Position numbers and translations under genes: made by a program
The notes under the pieces: generated by a model
Told to the model about the DNA's origin: nothing
Seen by the model: only the letters and a program-made list of their open reading frames with translations
Database searches by the model: none
Shown: positions 11,252-23,400 of the stretch, one piece after another
Position numbering within the stretch: the stretch's first letter is position 1
How the letters are laid out: each line of letters starts with the position of its first letter
Assembly (NCBI GenBank): GCA_013399855.1
Contig: VXAY01006792.1
Span: 186,001-250,000, forward strand
Source: Oxyruncus cristatus
Taxonomy: Eukaryota; Chordata; Aves; Passeriformes; Cotingidae
Direction of reading: 5' to 3'
Length of the DNA stretch: 64,000 bases

Positions 11252-12548
11252 GGGACTGGCACCCAAGAAGTGAGATTAGGTGGTTTTCCCATATGGATTT
11301 AATTCAGTGTATTCAATAAAAATAAGTGCTTACGGTCTGCAGAACATGAGCCCTGTGGGCCACCAACCTCCACAGAGAAGTTGGCCTTTGGCTTTGGAAA
11401 AAGGCTCCAAAATGTTTGTGGGCAGGCAAGAATCGCATTTTCCAAAATATTGCTAAAGGCTACAAGTTGTTGGTTATTTTCATGATTTTTCCAATGTAAA
11501 TTAATTGATAACCTTCCCAGATGCCATTGCACAGCTATGGTTTGCACTCAGGCCTCTGGGAGCCCTTGGCTGCTGGATTCACCCATTTGTGAGTATAACT
11601 GATGTCAATTTGTTGTTTCAATGGGCAGGGCACCCTGCCAGCTCCCTCTGTGACAAACTGATGTTAACACTTTAAGATTCTCATTTCTGCTGGACTGTGT
11701 TAAGTGCTTCATTGCTGAAATATGTGCAGTGGCACTAATGATGGGTTTACTGTTCCCCTGAGGTGTGCAGGTGGGGAAAAATAACCAGTCCTTGCCTGAC
11801 TAGAAAACTCAGCATCTCCCCTATAGCTGGATAAAGGAGTATTTTGTCCAGGAATGGTCCCTTTCAGATTTGCCCATGTGCATGCAAGAATGGTCCAAAA
11901 CACCAATTTGAGGTACTACAGGCAAGGAAGAGGGGCAGGTAGCTCAGAAAATAAAGGTCTAAGAGGGCAAGGTGTGTCAGCTCAAGATAAGATGTATTTT
12001 GAACAATTTATCTTCTCCTGGTCCTAAACATTTTTAGCTCCTCAGCCAAGTGAGGATGCAGCGCAGCAGATGATCGGCACAATTCCTCAGGTTTCCTCTC
12101 CTGTATAATGGAACGTGGCAAGTTATTTGTCCCATTAGAATGATAGAAAGATCCATGGCTATGGGAAACCCTAAGTGGGAGTGCAGTTATTTTCAGGAGC
12201 ACCCCACATTTATGAGCATCAAAGATGGCAAACATGAAACATGTCAGTTACTCCATCCCCTATTGCCTCTCTATATTCGATATTTAAAGGAGTATTTTTT
12301 TGTTAGTTTGTTTTGCTGGTGTTTAGCTGATACATGGCTTTGGAGTAAACCCATGGTCCTTTGACATTCACAGAGTTTTAGTTTTAAAAAGTTGGATGCC
12401 CAGCCCCCCCTCACTGAGCCCTCCACCATTGCTTGATTAGCACTTTGGCATCTGCCATAGCAAAACTTGGTTCTGCGTGGCTGAGTGATGAACACACCAA
12501 TCACCTGCAAGGGGGTGGTGGACAAAAGGGCACCTCTTACAGGAAGAA
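11252..12548. other. Non-genic unique sequence
   Basis: No gene or named repeat was recognised, and no retroviral coding sequence follows the LTR remnant. The open frames (up to 82 codons) look incidental. Confidence 0.6.
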
Positions 12549-12602
12549 TTTTTAACATGTGCTTAATTCCCAATGAAGTGGAGATAAGCACATGCTTAAA
12601 GG
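12549..12602. repeat. Ancient palindromic amniote repeat (core)
   Basis: The left arm TTTTTAACATGTGCTTAA (12549-12566) and right arm TAAGCACATGCTTAAAGG (12584-12602 region) are inverted copies around a centre TTCCCAATGAAGTGG. This matches a palindromic motif common in reptile and bird genomes (AAGCACATGCTTAA around a CCCATTGA-type centre). Part of the same pattern recurs at 38563-38712. I do not assign a family name. Confidence 0.55.
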
Positions 12603-13918
12603 ATTTCTGTTTAAAGACGGATGTATGACCATTCTTAAGAGATTTCCTGAATCTTTCCATAAGATGCCTTTTCACTGGGTTCAGTAAGATTGGATTGGAA
12701 ACCAGAAACCCTTTTCCTAAGTTTTGGTGGGTTGTATATTTGTTCAGACTTTGCCAGTGTGAGGGGGTAGAACAGCATTTAAACATGAAGAAAATTAATG
12801 AAACAAGATACCAATTGAAAACAGAGACTCCATCATGGAGAAAATGGTCATTTAATTTTTACTTCATGTGTTATTAAATTCAAGAAAGCAGTAAAGCAAT
12901 AAACCCACCCAATTTCATTAGGTGGTTGAAATAAGTGTATATCATCGATGGAGATATTAGGTTGCATGAGTGTCATCACCAAGCTCTTTTAATGGCCTTC
13001 CACTACTAAAAGGCTGAGTGTTTTATTCTGGGTGCGTAGCCCCAGCTCAGTTTAATTTCAGTGGACACATGCTCTCCATCTGTGTGTCTGGGGTACTTCC
13101 TACAGATTGCTTCAAAAAGGAATATTTCCCACATGCGTTCTTCTGAGCTGTCAGAAACAGCCCTGTAATTTATTGATCTGACCTGATCAAGTTAAGTGGG
13201 TTCAGCTCCAAGCAAAGAAGGTTTAATACGTACTGGGTACAGTATGCAAGAGAAAATGTGTGCAGAAGGCTCCTGAAATAAGGTGCAGGAGTGAAATGCT
13301 TCTGGGCGCTGTGTTCACACAGCTCAGTGGGTTGCTTTTGGGGAGCTGAACTGCAGCAAGAGATCATATGGGCACTTTTAGGGCAACTGTGTTCTATGTG
13401 TATATTTGCACCATGTAAAAGAGAACTAACTTACTATTTTTTACAGTAAAAACACACATGCGAAGAGATTCACCCTGATGGGGAAGTTTACAGCAGGGCA
13501 CAAGTGCTCTGCAGAGCTGTCCATTGTATGTGAAATCTTACTTAAGGTTGTTTCTTACTGCATCTCTGTGGGACAAGGTGGTGTCGTGACAGATGACTGA
13601 ACATAGGGAGGATTCTCTAAAACCATAAGGATTTATTTTTTAATTGAGATGTATGTATACATTTTATGTTTTGTTGATGCATTTTCTGTTGTAGAGCTAC
13701 ACAATACAGTGTCTCTGTGGACCTGCCTTAGCAAAATCCATGTCTAATTGTTCAATGTGTTTTCTCAGAAGCATTATACTCAAAGCTTCTTTCCTGCCAT
13801 GTATGGAGCCTTGGACATCAATCTGTGGTATCTGTCTGTTCATCCCTGGAGGGGTGTTTTACCATCTTTGAAATTCAGTTCATGGTCCACCTGACACAAT
13901 ATTTGTAGTGGTTTGGCT

Positions 13919-13971
13919 AAAAAAAAAAAAAATAAAAAAAAAATTGGGGGAAGAAGGGGGGAAAGGGGAAA
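13919..13971. repeat. A-rich then G-rich purine tract
   Basis: A 14-base A run, one T and a ten-base A run are followed by a G-rich purine segment (GGGGG-AAGAA-GGGGGG-AAA-GGGG). It is a low-complexity tract with strong strand asymmetry. Confidence 0.85.
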
Positions 13972-16798
13972 CGTTATTAAATGTTTGTGAAAATAATTTT
14001 TGCTTCTGTATTTCAAGGAGTCTGCAGACCTGAATTATATTTGATGTCTCCTCTAACTTGACTTTGGTGAAGTTATTCTGGGATGACATTGCAGTCCTTC
14101 AGCCTCATCTAGGGTTTTCTGCACTCTGTTAGTAGCAAGGAGTCTCAGTCCTAGAAAAAGTGATAAAGAGGATACAGTGGTCTAGAAAACACTGACAGAC
14201 AACAGATCAGTGTGAGAGTGAGTGGTCTTAAATTTTATAGGATATACTTGGAAACCTTTCTTGGCAAAGATCCCTCTCAGGAACTGGAAGTTGAATGGCA
14301 GCAACCACAGCCTCAAGGAAATCTTACTGTCAAAGCGTTATCTTTCCACCCTTGGAGATGAGGGATGGGTCAGGACAACTAAGTGTCTCCAGAAAAGTCA
14401 TCAAACATCCTGTCACATGCAGGGTGAAGTCCCCATGCTCAGGTGACAGAGGCACACTGGAGATGGCAGCATAGTGTGCCTTTGGGTAAGGGGGATTGTC
14501 TGAAAGGAGCACCCCCTGGCCCAGGCTCCCTCTGCTCTGCGGCAGCTGCCAGTCAAGGGCTATTGAGAAGCAAAGCAGCACTCAAAAATACTTCACTTGT
14601 ATTACTTGTGGAAATAAATCTCTCACGTTTTACGCTGTGTGGTGCAAGGAAATGTGTGCAAAACCTCTGAGCTGCCTCGTTGACACTTGGCACTGAGCAG
14701 CACCGAGCACCCTCAACTGTGACCACGTGCTCCGGTTTGCCCTCTGCAAGTCAGTCATTTGAGTCTTGGCAGGAGTTGGGGAGACACATGCAGATAAATT
14801 AAGGAGTTTAGCTTGTTCTGGAATATGAATTTGATGACTTTATAAGGAAAGTCACAAATTGCTCTATATATCTTACTGAAGGGTCTGGTAGCGCGATCAG
14901 GAGTTTAATTGCCCACATGGATCTTCTGTAATTAAAGTAGAGATAGAGAGGGGCATCTTCAAATATCAGACCCCTCCTCTGCACTCTTCTGTCATTATCA
15001 ACCACAGAAAAAGCCTGAGACAATAACTATATTATTGCAGACACCTCTATGTGGATCAAAACCAGTTTAGCAACACAGAACAAGCTTTTGTCAACATTTG
15101 AGATATGCTGTTGAGACAGATTTGGCACGCTGGACTCTATTGAGACCTGCTTTCAGGAGGTCATGTGTAGCATAAAATGATGAGCTTGTTGAATTTAATA
15201 ATCTACTGGCAGACATTTTTAGGTTCTAAGCGTTAGATTTATTTTTGTTTATTAATTCTCCCTGCTGGCTCAGAAGATTCTCTCTTTTGTGGAGACACCA
15301 GTAAAAAGTTCTGCATATAAATGGTCAACATGACCGGTGTAACAGGCAGTGCTGTAATTATATCAGAGATGATCTGAGCCTGGATTATTGTTATTTTTTG
15401 CTATATGAATAGACTATGAATATGATACTTATATTTACTTGGTGATCTCATGAAAGAATTATTGTTCCTTCATTCTGGCAGCATTGCCAGTGTACTCAGT
15501 CCTGTACATAGATGAAGCAACACACGGCTATGGTTGGTGAAAGTAACTTGAATTTTAAACACAGTCTACATTTTAAACTTCCAAGTTTGCTTTCACAAAG
15601 TAGCTGAACATTTGCTGTCGACAAACTTTCATGCTCACATAGTTCAGCTGTTGAATATTCACAGAAAGCAACTGTGGTCAAGTCCAAATTCATTCTTTAA
15701 CCTAAATGAATGTAAAAGACTCTTTTTCTGCCCTCCCCTGCCCTGCATACTCATGTGCTGTGCATTTAAGCTACACACTTCCTCATCCACCTAATTTCCA
15801 CTGAGTTTCAGGTATGTGCTCATGTTGAACAACTATTTACATTTGTTTTTCTTGAACAAGGGAGCAGATCCTTGGCCCCAGAGCCAGGGAGGGTGGAATG
15901 CCCAAAGTTTTGCTGCCTACAAATTCAGTGGGCAGTCAGGACCATGTTGCCAATAGTAAGAGGTGAGCTCCCCAAAGACCTCAAATGACAGAGCACCTTC
16001 TGCCTCTTGCTGTGCCTACAAAGGGAGCTGAAGGAACAAGCTGGGAATTGATACCTGATTTTAAAGGAAACTCAGGTTACGGGGAGGAACCCGAAAGTAT
16101 GCTTGGTTAGCACTCAGAATACTGCTTACAGTTCATTCTGCTCTGACTCCAGCCTAGTTTGGGTTGCAACTCTATTTTTCTGTATTTAGTGAGTAAATAC
16201 GAAAGCTGTAATGGTTATGTCTTACACTATCATTCCTGGAAGAGAATACTGTACTCTGCAACTTCCAGAAAAGGTTTATTTTAAAAATCTTTGCTTATTC
16301 ATTAATCTTTTCATAGAAATGTACTATTTTATTTACCTAAGTTAAGTTCTGGATTCTGCCCAGGTTTTTCTCTTCGACTTTGCTAACAGTGGGTTTCTGT
16401 CTGATCCTACAATCTGTCTGTGTTCTGCTCAGAGAAATACCTTCCCAGAGCAATCCCCATGTTTATGGAAGATCTTGCTTCTGGAATAGGGGCTCGTGAT
16501 TTCTCACGGTCAGGTTTAGTGATTAAGATGGCATCTACTTCAAATCCACCTGTGGAAACAAACAACGTTGCAGCTGTGGTCTTGCCACTGAAATGAAACA
16601 CCACGCTCTCCAGATACAGGGGGGGAGACTGGATATTCATGATAACACTTGGGGAAGGTAGTTTCTTCTGGACAGGGAGTTTAAAATGCTTTCCAAGTAC
16701 TCATTTACTGAACAAACCCATGGGACATACACACAGAGAAATATCATGAGCCTCCTGCTACAGAGGTGGGGAGCAGAAAAATCAGAGGTTTTAAGTTA

Positions 16799-16860
16799 TT
16801 CAGATGCTTAAGCTAAGATCTCACTCATATATAGCCACAGGTGCCTAAAGTTAGATATCT
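16799..16860. repeat. Possible ancient repeat with AGGTGCCTAAAGTTAG motif
   Basis: TTCAGATGCTTAAGC followed about 30 bases later by AGGTGCCTAAAGTTAGATATC resembles a common sauropsid repeat containing paired TTAGGTGCCTAA-type motifs. The match is short and decayed, so a chance match is possible. Confidence 0.3.
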
Positions 16861-19800
16861 GCTTTTGGTCTGATCTACCATATTTTTCATCCCTTTTTTA
16901 AGATTGAATTAATTACTGTCTGAAGCTACCAGTCTCCCCAGTTAAGTTCTGTTTGCTTGGGCTTAGGCCTTTATTTTTCACATGCCCTACATATTTTCCA
17001 GCTGGGGATACAGCCTTTTATAATGCCTACTACTTTTTAAGATCTGGGAATATCAGGTCAACCTCATGCCGCATCCCAGAAATTAAGAACCATGTCTGGG
17101 TTGTTTATTTCTGCAGCAATGTCTCCCTAGTCTTGTCTTTATACACGTGATTTCACCATGACCACGGTACCCACTGCAATGCTGTTTGTGGCCTCAGTAG
17201 ACATCTACCCTTGAAATTTCGAGGGTAGGCTCTGAGGAATTTTAAAGTTCCTTTTCCCCTTCGTCTATAAAGCAGGGAAGAGACACGGACAGGAACAATG
17301 TGTGGGATTGCAACGCAGATTGTTACAGGAGTCCTTGTGTTCTGGTTTTCCCCTCGAAGGTTGCTCTGGCTGCCCATGCCTGCTGTGCTCCTGTGATTTT
17401 CAGGCCCTGTGTGACACAGCATAGTAGTAAAGTTCAGATAATGATCTTTGTTATGAAAATCAATTTTGTATTTTTGCCGTTTCGCTTACCTAGTGTGTGG
17501 TATATGAAAGAGTAGGACCTATTGTCATCCATAGGACTTACTGAAGGTTTTAATAATGTATTTTGCATTTACCTTATTGGACACCAGAAGCACGTTCAAA
17601 TGACAAATTGAAGTCAACTTTTCCATGTGTCAAGGGCCTGATGGACTACTTAATCTGAGAAAGAGATTCTATTTGGTGACAACCAACTCTGGGCTAGTAC
17701 ACACCCACGTTCATGTTCCAATTTTACATCACGTCTCTTATGGTCTAAATTAGACGATGCACGATTAAATCATTGAATACATGCATTTTGATTCAAGTTA
17801 TCTGGAAAAGTCCAAGACTTAATAAGAACCACAGCAAAACCCCAGAGCTGCCTTTTATTAACTACTGTTAAAAAAATGTGGCTTCACTATGCTGGTTTGA
17901 TAGCAAGAGAGGGAAGATCAGTTTAGCCTGGGAATGCTCTTCCTGTGTGGTGAAAATGAGAGTCAAGAAGCTAGAGGATGACCTGTTTGACAGAGAATGA
18001 CTTTATTTTCTTTGGCTGGCAAATAAAAAAATATAAACCCTGTATTCCTTGGAGGAATGGCAGAATGCAGGACTGCAGGCGAGTGCCAGGGTTAGCCCTG
18101 TTCAAAACCGGGGCCTTGTGTGCAAACTGGTGGAAAGTAAACAACTCACTAGTTCATGTGTCTGAGGAAAAATGACATGGGGCCAGAATTAATTAGTAGC
18201 AGGTACTGACTGTGGAAAATGGCTGAGTGTCAAACTGAAGGCCTGAGCGTGAATACTTTGTTACTCTGCTCTGAGGTGTCCTGCACTTCAGGGTCGAGTC
18301 AAAACACACTGAGACCCAAAGATGTCCACAATGTTGGAACAGCTGCATCTTAACTCTTATTCTTAGGTTTTCTTGAATAAATATCGCCAGGGCTGAGACC
18401 TATCATAAAAGGCTTTAGAAAGCTGACAAAGTAACAAAGACGCCTCACAAAATAGGTCTCAGGCTGAATGCCGTGCTAATATTCTCTAATCCTAAAGAAC
18501 TTTTCAAACAAACATATCCCTACAGAGGTCTATTTACTCAACAACTGGCATTTAAAACAGGTATATTACCAAGATCCAGCATTCTGTGCCTCTGTTTATA
18601 TTCTGAAAATCAATATCACAAGAAGAGGAAAGGATCTTTGGCTCTTATTATCCTTGTGGCTTTACAATTCCTTCTTTCCCCACTCCCTCCTGAGATGTCT
18701 GTGAATAGCTAGGAATGAATAATGTCTTAATTGCCCATGAAAAGTATACTTAACTGCTAATATAAATATATACTTAGAACAAGGACTTCAGGCTACAGAA
18801 TATCTTACTATTGAGGAATTGTAATTATTAACTAAGTGGGTAAATGAAGTAAGATTTGCTTGATTTCTTGAATTTAAGATCGTATAAGATTATATATTGT
18901 TGTTGATAGGACTAAAACAAATTTTACTTCGGTTTTACTTTATTTTTGTTTATCTCTTTCCTCTGATTCTCAGTGTGCTTGTTAAGGGGAAAAGAAAGGT
19001 GGTGAAAGAAAAATAAATATACAGTCTATTTCATTGTATCAGCTGTATACTGCATCTTTGAAAGAAAAGCAATAAGTCTATAGAAGTGTAAAAGAGAAAT
19101 AACTAACTCACCAGGCTCTTCCAGTCATTGCTCAGGGGTTCATCTCATGAAGTTTCAGACCTCTGAAACTGGGTTAGCATCTATCATTGTCTGCCTGCCT
19201 TTCTGTCTTTCAGCGTGTCTCCTGGCAGCCCAGAATATCTCAGTGAGCAAGGGTCTACGAGACAGGGAGGTGCCCCAGGAGAGGCTGCAAAGGATTTTGG
19301 CTCCTGCTCATTCTTAGCATTCACTTTGCTTAACTTCATGAAACATACTGTGGGCATGGGTGCTGAAGACAAATTTAGGTTTACTTTTTGTGTCTGATGA
19401 TGAGCACGACTAAGGTACCTTTGTGCATCTTCTGACCTTGGCATAGTCCTGTCCGTGAGGCAACACCACTGACACTGCTACCCCACCAACCCATGGGCTA
19501 GCAAGCACTTTTTGCACTTCTTCCCAGCTGTCTCTCCCTTGGAGATTATGCAGATACCAGCTGCTGAGCAATCAGCTGGTCTTCTCGGGGGTGCCAAAAC
19601 ATGGCTTTGCTCCAATGTAAGAAATGTATTTATAGGGATTTGTTTGTTTTTATTTGTCTTACCCCAGGGTTGTGCTTGAGCAACAAAGCTTGTTGTAACG
19701 ATACTATCCACATTATCTATCTCTTCTTGGCAGTAGAGTTCAAAGGTGTTCACAGAGCTGGAAAATGTCACTATCCTTGGATTTGGGTGTATGGAAACTG

Positions 19801-20317
19801 AAGTATGGAGATAACAGCATTTAGTTCAACAAACACAATCCCCAGTGCTACACCAGTTATCTTGTGTAATCTTGCAGAACCCAACAGCAGTGTAAAAGGA
19901 AAACTCTTATGAAAGGCTGCTGGAATGTCCTCACTCAAATGATATGAGTGCATAATGCACTAATTATGAACACCACATAGTAGTCCTGTTCCAGCTGACA
20001 ACTCCACAGAGGAGCAGTGCTGTTTTATGCTAGAGGAAGATCTGGTGTTTGCACACTTTCAATCTTACCTAGGCTAAATGAAAACCAAGGGAACATTACC
20101 AGTTGTGTGGTGTTGTGTGGTGTCAAAGTGACTCCAGCAGTTGACATGGGCAAGCCCCTCTATGTGTGACCTGAATGCAGGGGGGAGGAGCACGCCAGAG
20201 ACAACCAAGATAATTCAGTGATGCTCTGATGCATGAGCTTAAGGCACAGACTGCCTAATGGTTGAATTCGGAGTGACAAGGCATCATGGTGACAAATGGC
20301 TGCAACAGCTGAGCCCT

Positions 20318-20415
20318 AGAATGGTAGGATTATTAAGGTTGGAAAAGACCCTTAAAATCATCGAGTTCAGCCATAAACACAACACTGCCAGTACACCACT
20401 AAACCAGTCCACCAC
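20318..20415 (-). mobile_element. CR1 LINE 3' tail fragment
   Basis: The plus strand reads TAGAATGGTAGG-ATTATTAAGGTTGGAAAAGACCC, then AAAATCATCGAGTTCA and ACACCACTAAACCAGTCC. This is the reverse complement of a CR1 3' end. About 98 bases are recognisable and the rest of the element is absent, so it is a severely 5'-truncated or eroded insertion on the minus strand. Confidence 0.8.
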
Positions 20416-23400
20416 TTCAAGACTGAACTCGAGCACAAGCTTTCAAAGGCAGCAGACAATGGTGAATATCTGCAGACCAAACCAGTATCTTTTCACCTGT
20501 TGACACCACTCTCCATGGATTATGATATCTCACAAGGCCACGCTGATCAAGCTATGTAGATACTGACAGCTTCATTGCATGCAAAACTGTGCTGTTCTGG
20601 GCTTTCACTTCCAGATGTGGAAGAGCTGTGTGCACAGGAGCAATGGGAGGTTAACACCAAGAGCAGCCTAATGTGGGGAACTACCAGCTGTGTGAGCCAT
20701 CTCTTCCTTCTCCATGTGGATTCATGATTCCATGTAACTCAAGACTATGTACACATCTTCATATCTCCCCTTATAGAACTGAGGATTCTGTGGCTGTAAG
20801 TATCATGGGGGATAAAAAGATTGCAGAAATATTGCCCCTTCATGTTATTCTAAATGGTGTTCCAAAGATGATGTTCCAAAATCTAAGAGGAGGGTAAGTT
20901 CTGTTGTGACTTGTGGTTTCGAAGATTCTGCAGCAAGGTTTTGATCTCCACTACATGGATTAGAAAAGTTATCTGTAAATAAATATTTCTTTGAAGACAG
21001 CCCCCTCCTAGTTCAATTTATACAGCCAGTTTATACTGAGGGTGGGCCTGACTTCTCCTCTGGCTGGACTAGACTTCCTCTCAAAATTAAATGTTGATGA
21101 GATAATTTCTTGCAGATACAGATTGTCCAGCACAAGAATTTAGCAAGTAAAATAATGTGAAGGATCTGGCAGAAGTGCAGAGGAGAGAAACCCCTGAGTC
21201 AGTCACCCACTATGACCTCTGCCTGTCATATCTGCAGCAGTGGATACATTAATGCTCATAGTTTTTCTTAAAACTTCCTTTACCTTAGTAAAAGTCAGAA
21301 AAAAGCAAAGTAGCAAATGAATCTGTTGTCAATTATTGAAGCTGCCTTGATATCACAGAATTTACGGGACAGAAGTCACACACAGTTTTGTCTATAACTT
21401 TGCAATGTAAAGATCACTTCATAAAACACAGACTGAAAAAAGAAAGATTTGGGAAGGAGAAAAATTACTCATTTTTGGTGTTTTTTTCAGTGGTAGAGAA
21501 AGGAAGAGGAATTGTACATAAATAAAAAATAATTATTTGACTTAAAATAGTAATGTTACGTAGAAAGGCACACAAAAAAAGTGTTTAATTGAAAAAAAAT
21601 TATTTTTATTTTTTAATTTCAGATTGAGTCTTTGTGCTACGAGTGTTATAGTTAAAATAAATGTTCATTTTTTAGTAAGACACATTTTCTAAGGAAAAAA
21701 TATCCACATCATACTTCGTGCAAGTAAAGAATATGAGTGTGTTATCATTTTCTTTGAAACATCCAGTCACTGGATATAGCTATCTTAAATGTTTGGTTGC
21801 AGCCATGGAAATGACATGTGTTTCCCCTTTTGGCGCCATGATGACTTTATCAAGACTCTAAAACTGTGGAACATCAGTGTTTAAAAAACCAAAAAGGAAT
21901 TCATCTGCTCTTGGGAGTCCTTGGTGTTATCTCTGTAAAAGGCCTAAACACTCTTTTGCTTCAGAGAAGTGAAAGCATTGACATCTTTCCAATAATTCCT
22001 GAAATTCAGTGAGTTACTGGAGGACTGGAGAGACAGGTATCTCCCATGTTGCAGGGGAGGTGATGGAAATGGAGATGGATGGAAGCAAGGGCAGGGGAGT
22101 AGTGAGAGGTCACATATTTTCTTAGACTTGCTTGTACAGGTGGAATGAAACATAAAATTCCCAATATAAGTTTTGAAGTGCTCAGGACCAAAAAGAAGAA
22201 AATACCAGTATTGACAAGCCTCATTTTGCAGGTGGAAACTGCTTCAGTAGGTGTGGGAAATACCTGAGCATTTACAACGTGAGTGGAAGACTGAGCTGGC
22301 GAAAGCCTGTAAAGGTGGTAGAGAAGTTTCTAATAGGAGAGGGATGACTCTCCCTCAGAGAACTTCTGATAAAACTTCTCAGCCTCTGCTGAAAGAAAGG
22401 AAGGGGAGGGTTTAATGTTTTCATTCAGGATTGTGCACCCCAAAGGGACATTCCACATTCTGGAGGTAAGTCCAGACTAGCAGGATATAAATTGGTCATT
22501 GTTAATCTACCTCTGAGGTGATTCATCTCAATCTATCACTGTATTTTGAACATCATAAAAGAGGGTTTGCTTTGGCTGATGCTGAGGGAGGGGCTAGACC
22601 ATTTGTTGCAGTTGTTATGGGTTTAACATCAACAAAGAAAATGTCAGCATTACAGTTAAGGTCCAGATTCCTTAACTGAGCCTGGACCTCTTCCAGTTGT
22701 CATTTTTGTAATACCAGCTTCCATCCAGAGGTTACTACCAAGAACAGTTTGCCTTAGGCTTTAACTGCAGTCAGATGATCAGTAATTTTGTCAGTGTAAG
22801 CAACCCACGTAACACAGCATGTGACCTGGTACAGCAGGTACTGGAAAATTCAGATGGAGGAACAGAAATCCTCAATATTTGTGCCATTGTGCCCCACCAA
22901 ACTCTCGCCTTTGGTGCACACAGCTACTCCCAAGCCTGCCCTGGGGTAGTAGCATCCCTCTGTGGCAGCTTCCCAGGCACATCCCGGCAGGTTATGCCAT
23001 TCTCTCGGGACCTCCATCGAAGGGAAGTGAACGTATACTCAAGATACTGGTGCTGATGCAGTTACAGGCAGCTGAAGCAAAGCTGCAAAGCCCATTTCAT
23101 CCATCAGGGGTAGTGCCAGCAGCCCCTGGTGTGCAGTGCTCCCTCTCCTATCACTGCAAGCAGGGAGCGATACCCCCCTGCCGCGCTTCATCCTGCTTTT
23201 TCAGGCAGAGCTGAACAGTCACCAGTGTGACGTGTCCAAGGCCACCCAGACCGAGCACAGAGCTTGGAATAGGATCCATGTCTCCTCCTCACTCCCAAGC
23301 TCAAGGGGGTGGTTTTGGCTTTTTTATTTTATTTTTTTTTTAGGAACAGGACCTTCCTTCCTGTAGGTTGCCGAGCTCCCTGGCACCGGTCGTTGCGAGC

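Larger units (their letters stand above)
12603..20317. other. Non-genic unique sequence
   Basis: About 7.7 kb with no recognisable gene. The longest nearby frame (12271-12786, minus strand, 171 codons) overlaps the palindromic repeat and shows no domain. Contents noticed are an A/G-rich tract at 13919-13971, a possible ancient repeat at 16799-16860, a 13-base odd palindrome GTCTAAATTAGAC at 17743-17755 in a TAAT/ATTA-rich stretch, AT-rich sequence at 18.7-19.1 kb, and a 10-bp tandem pair (TTGTGTGGTG twice) near 20103-20123. Confidence 0.6.

Noticed and set aside
11257..11280. Primer-binding site for a full provirus
   Set aside because: TGGCACCC is a weak match and no gag, pol or second LTR sequence follows, so only a solo LTR remnant is claimed.
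12271..12786. Longest open frame outside CR1 and the gap (171 codons, minus strand)
   Set aside because: No recognisable domain. It contains an ancient palindromic repeat, composition is not gene-like, and no splice or promoter context supports it.
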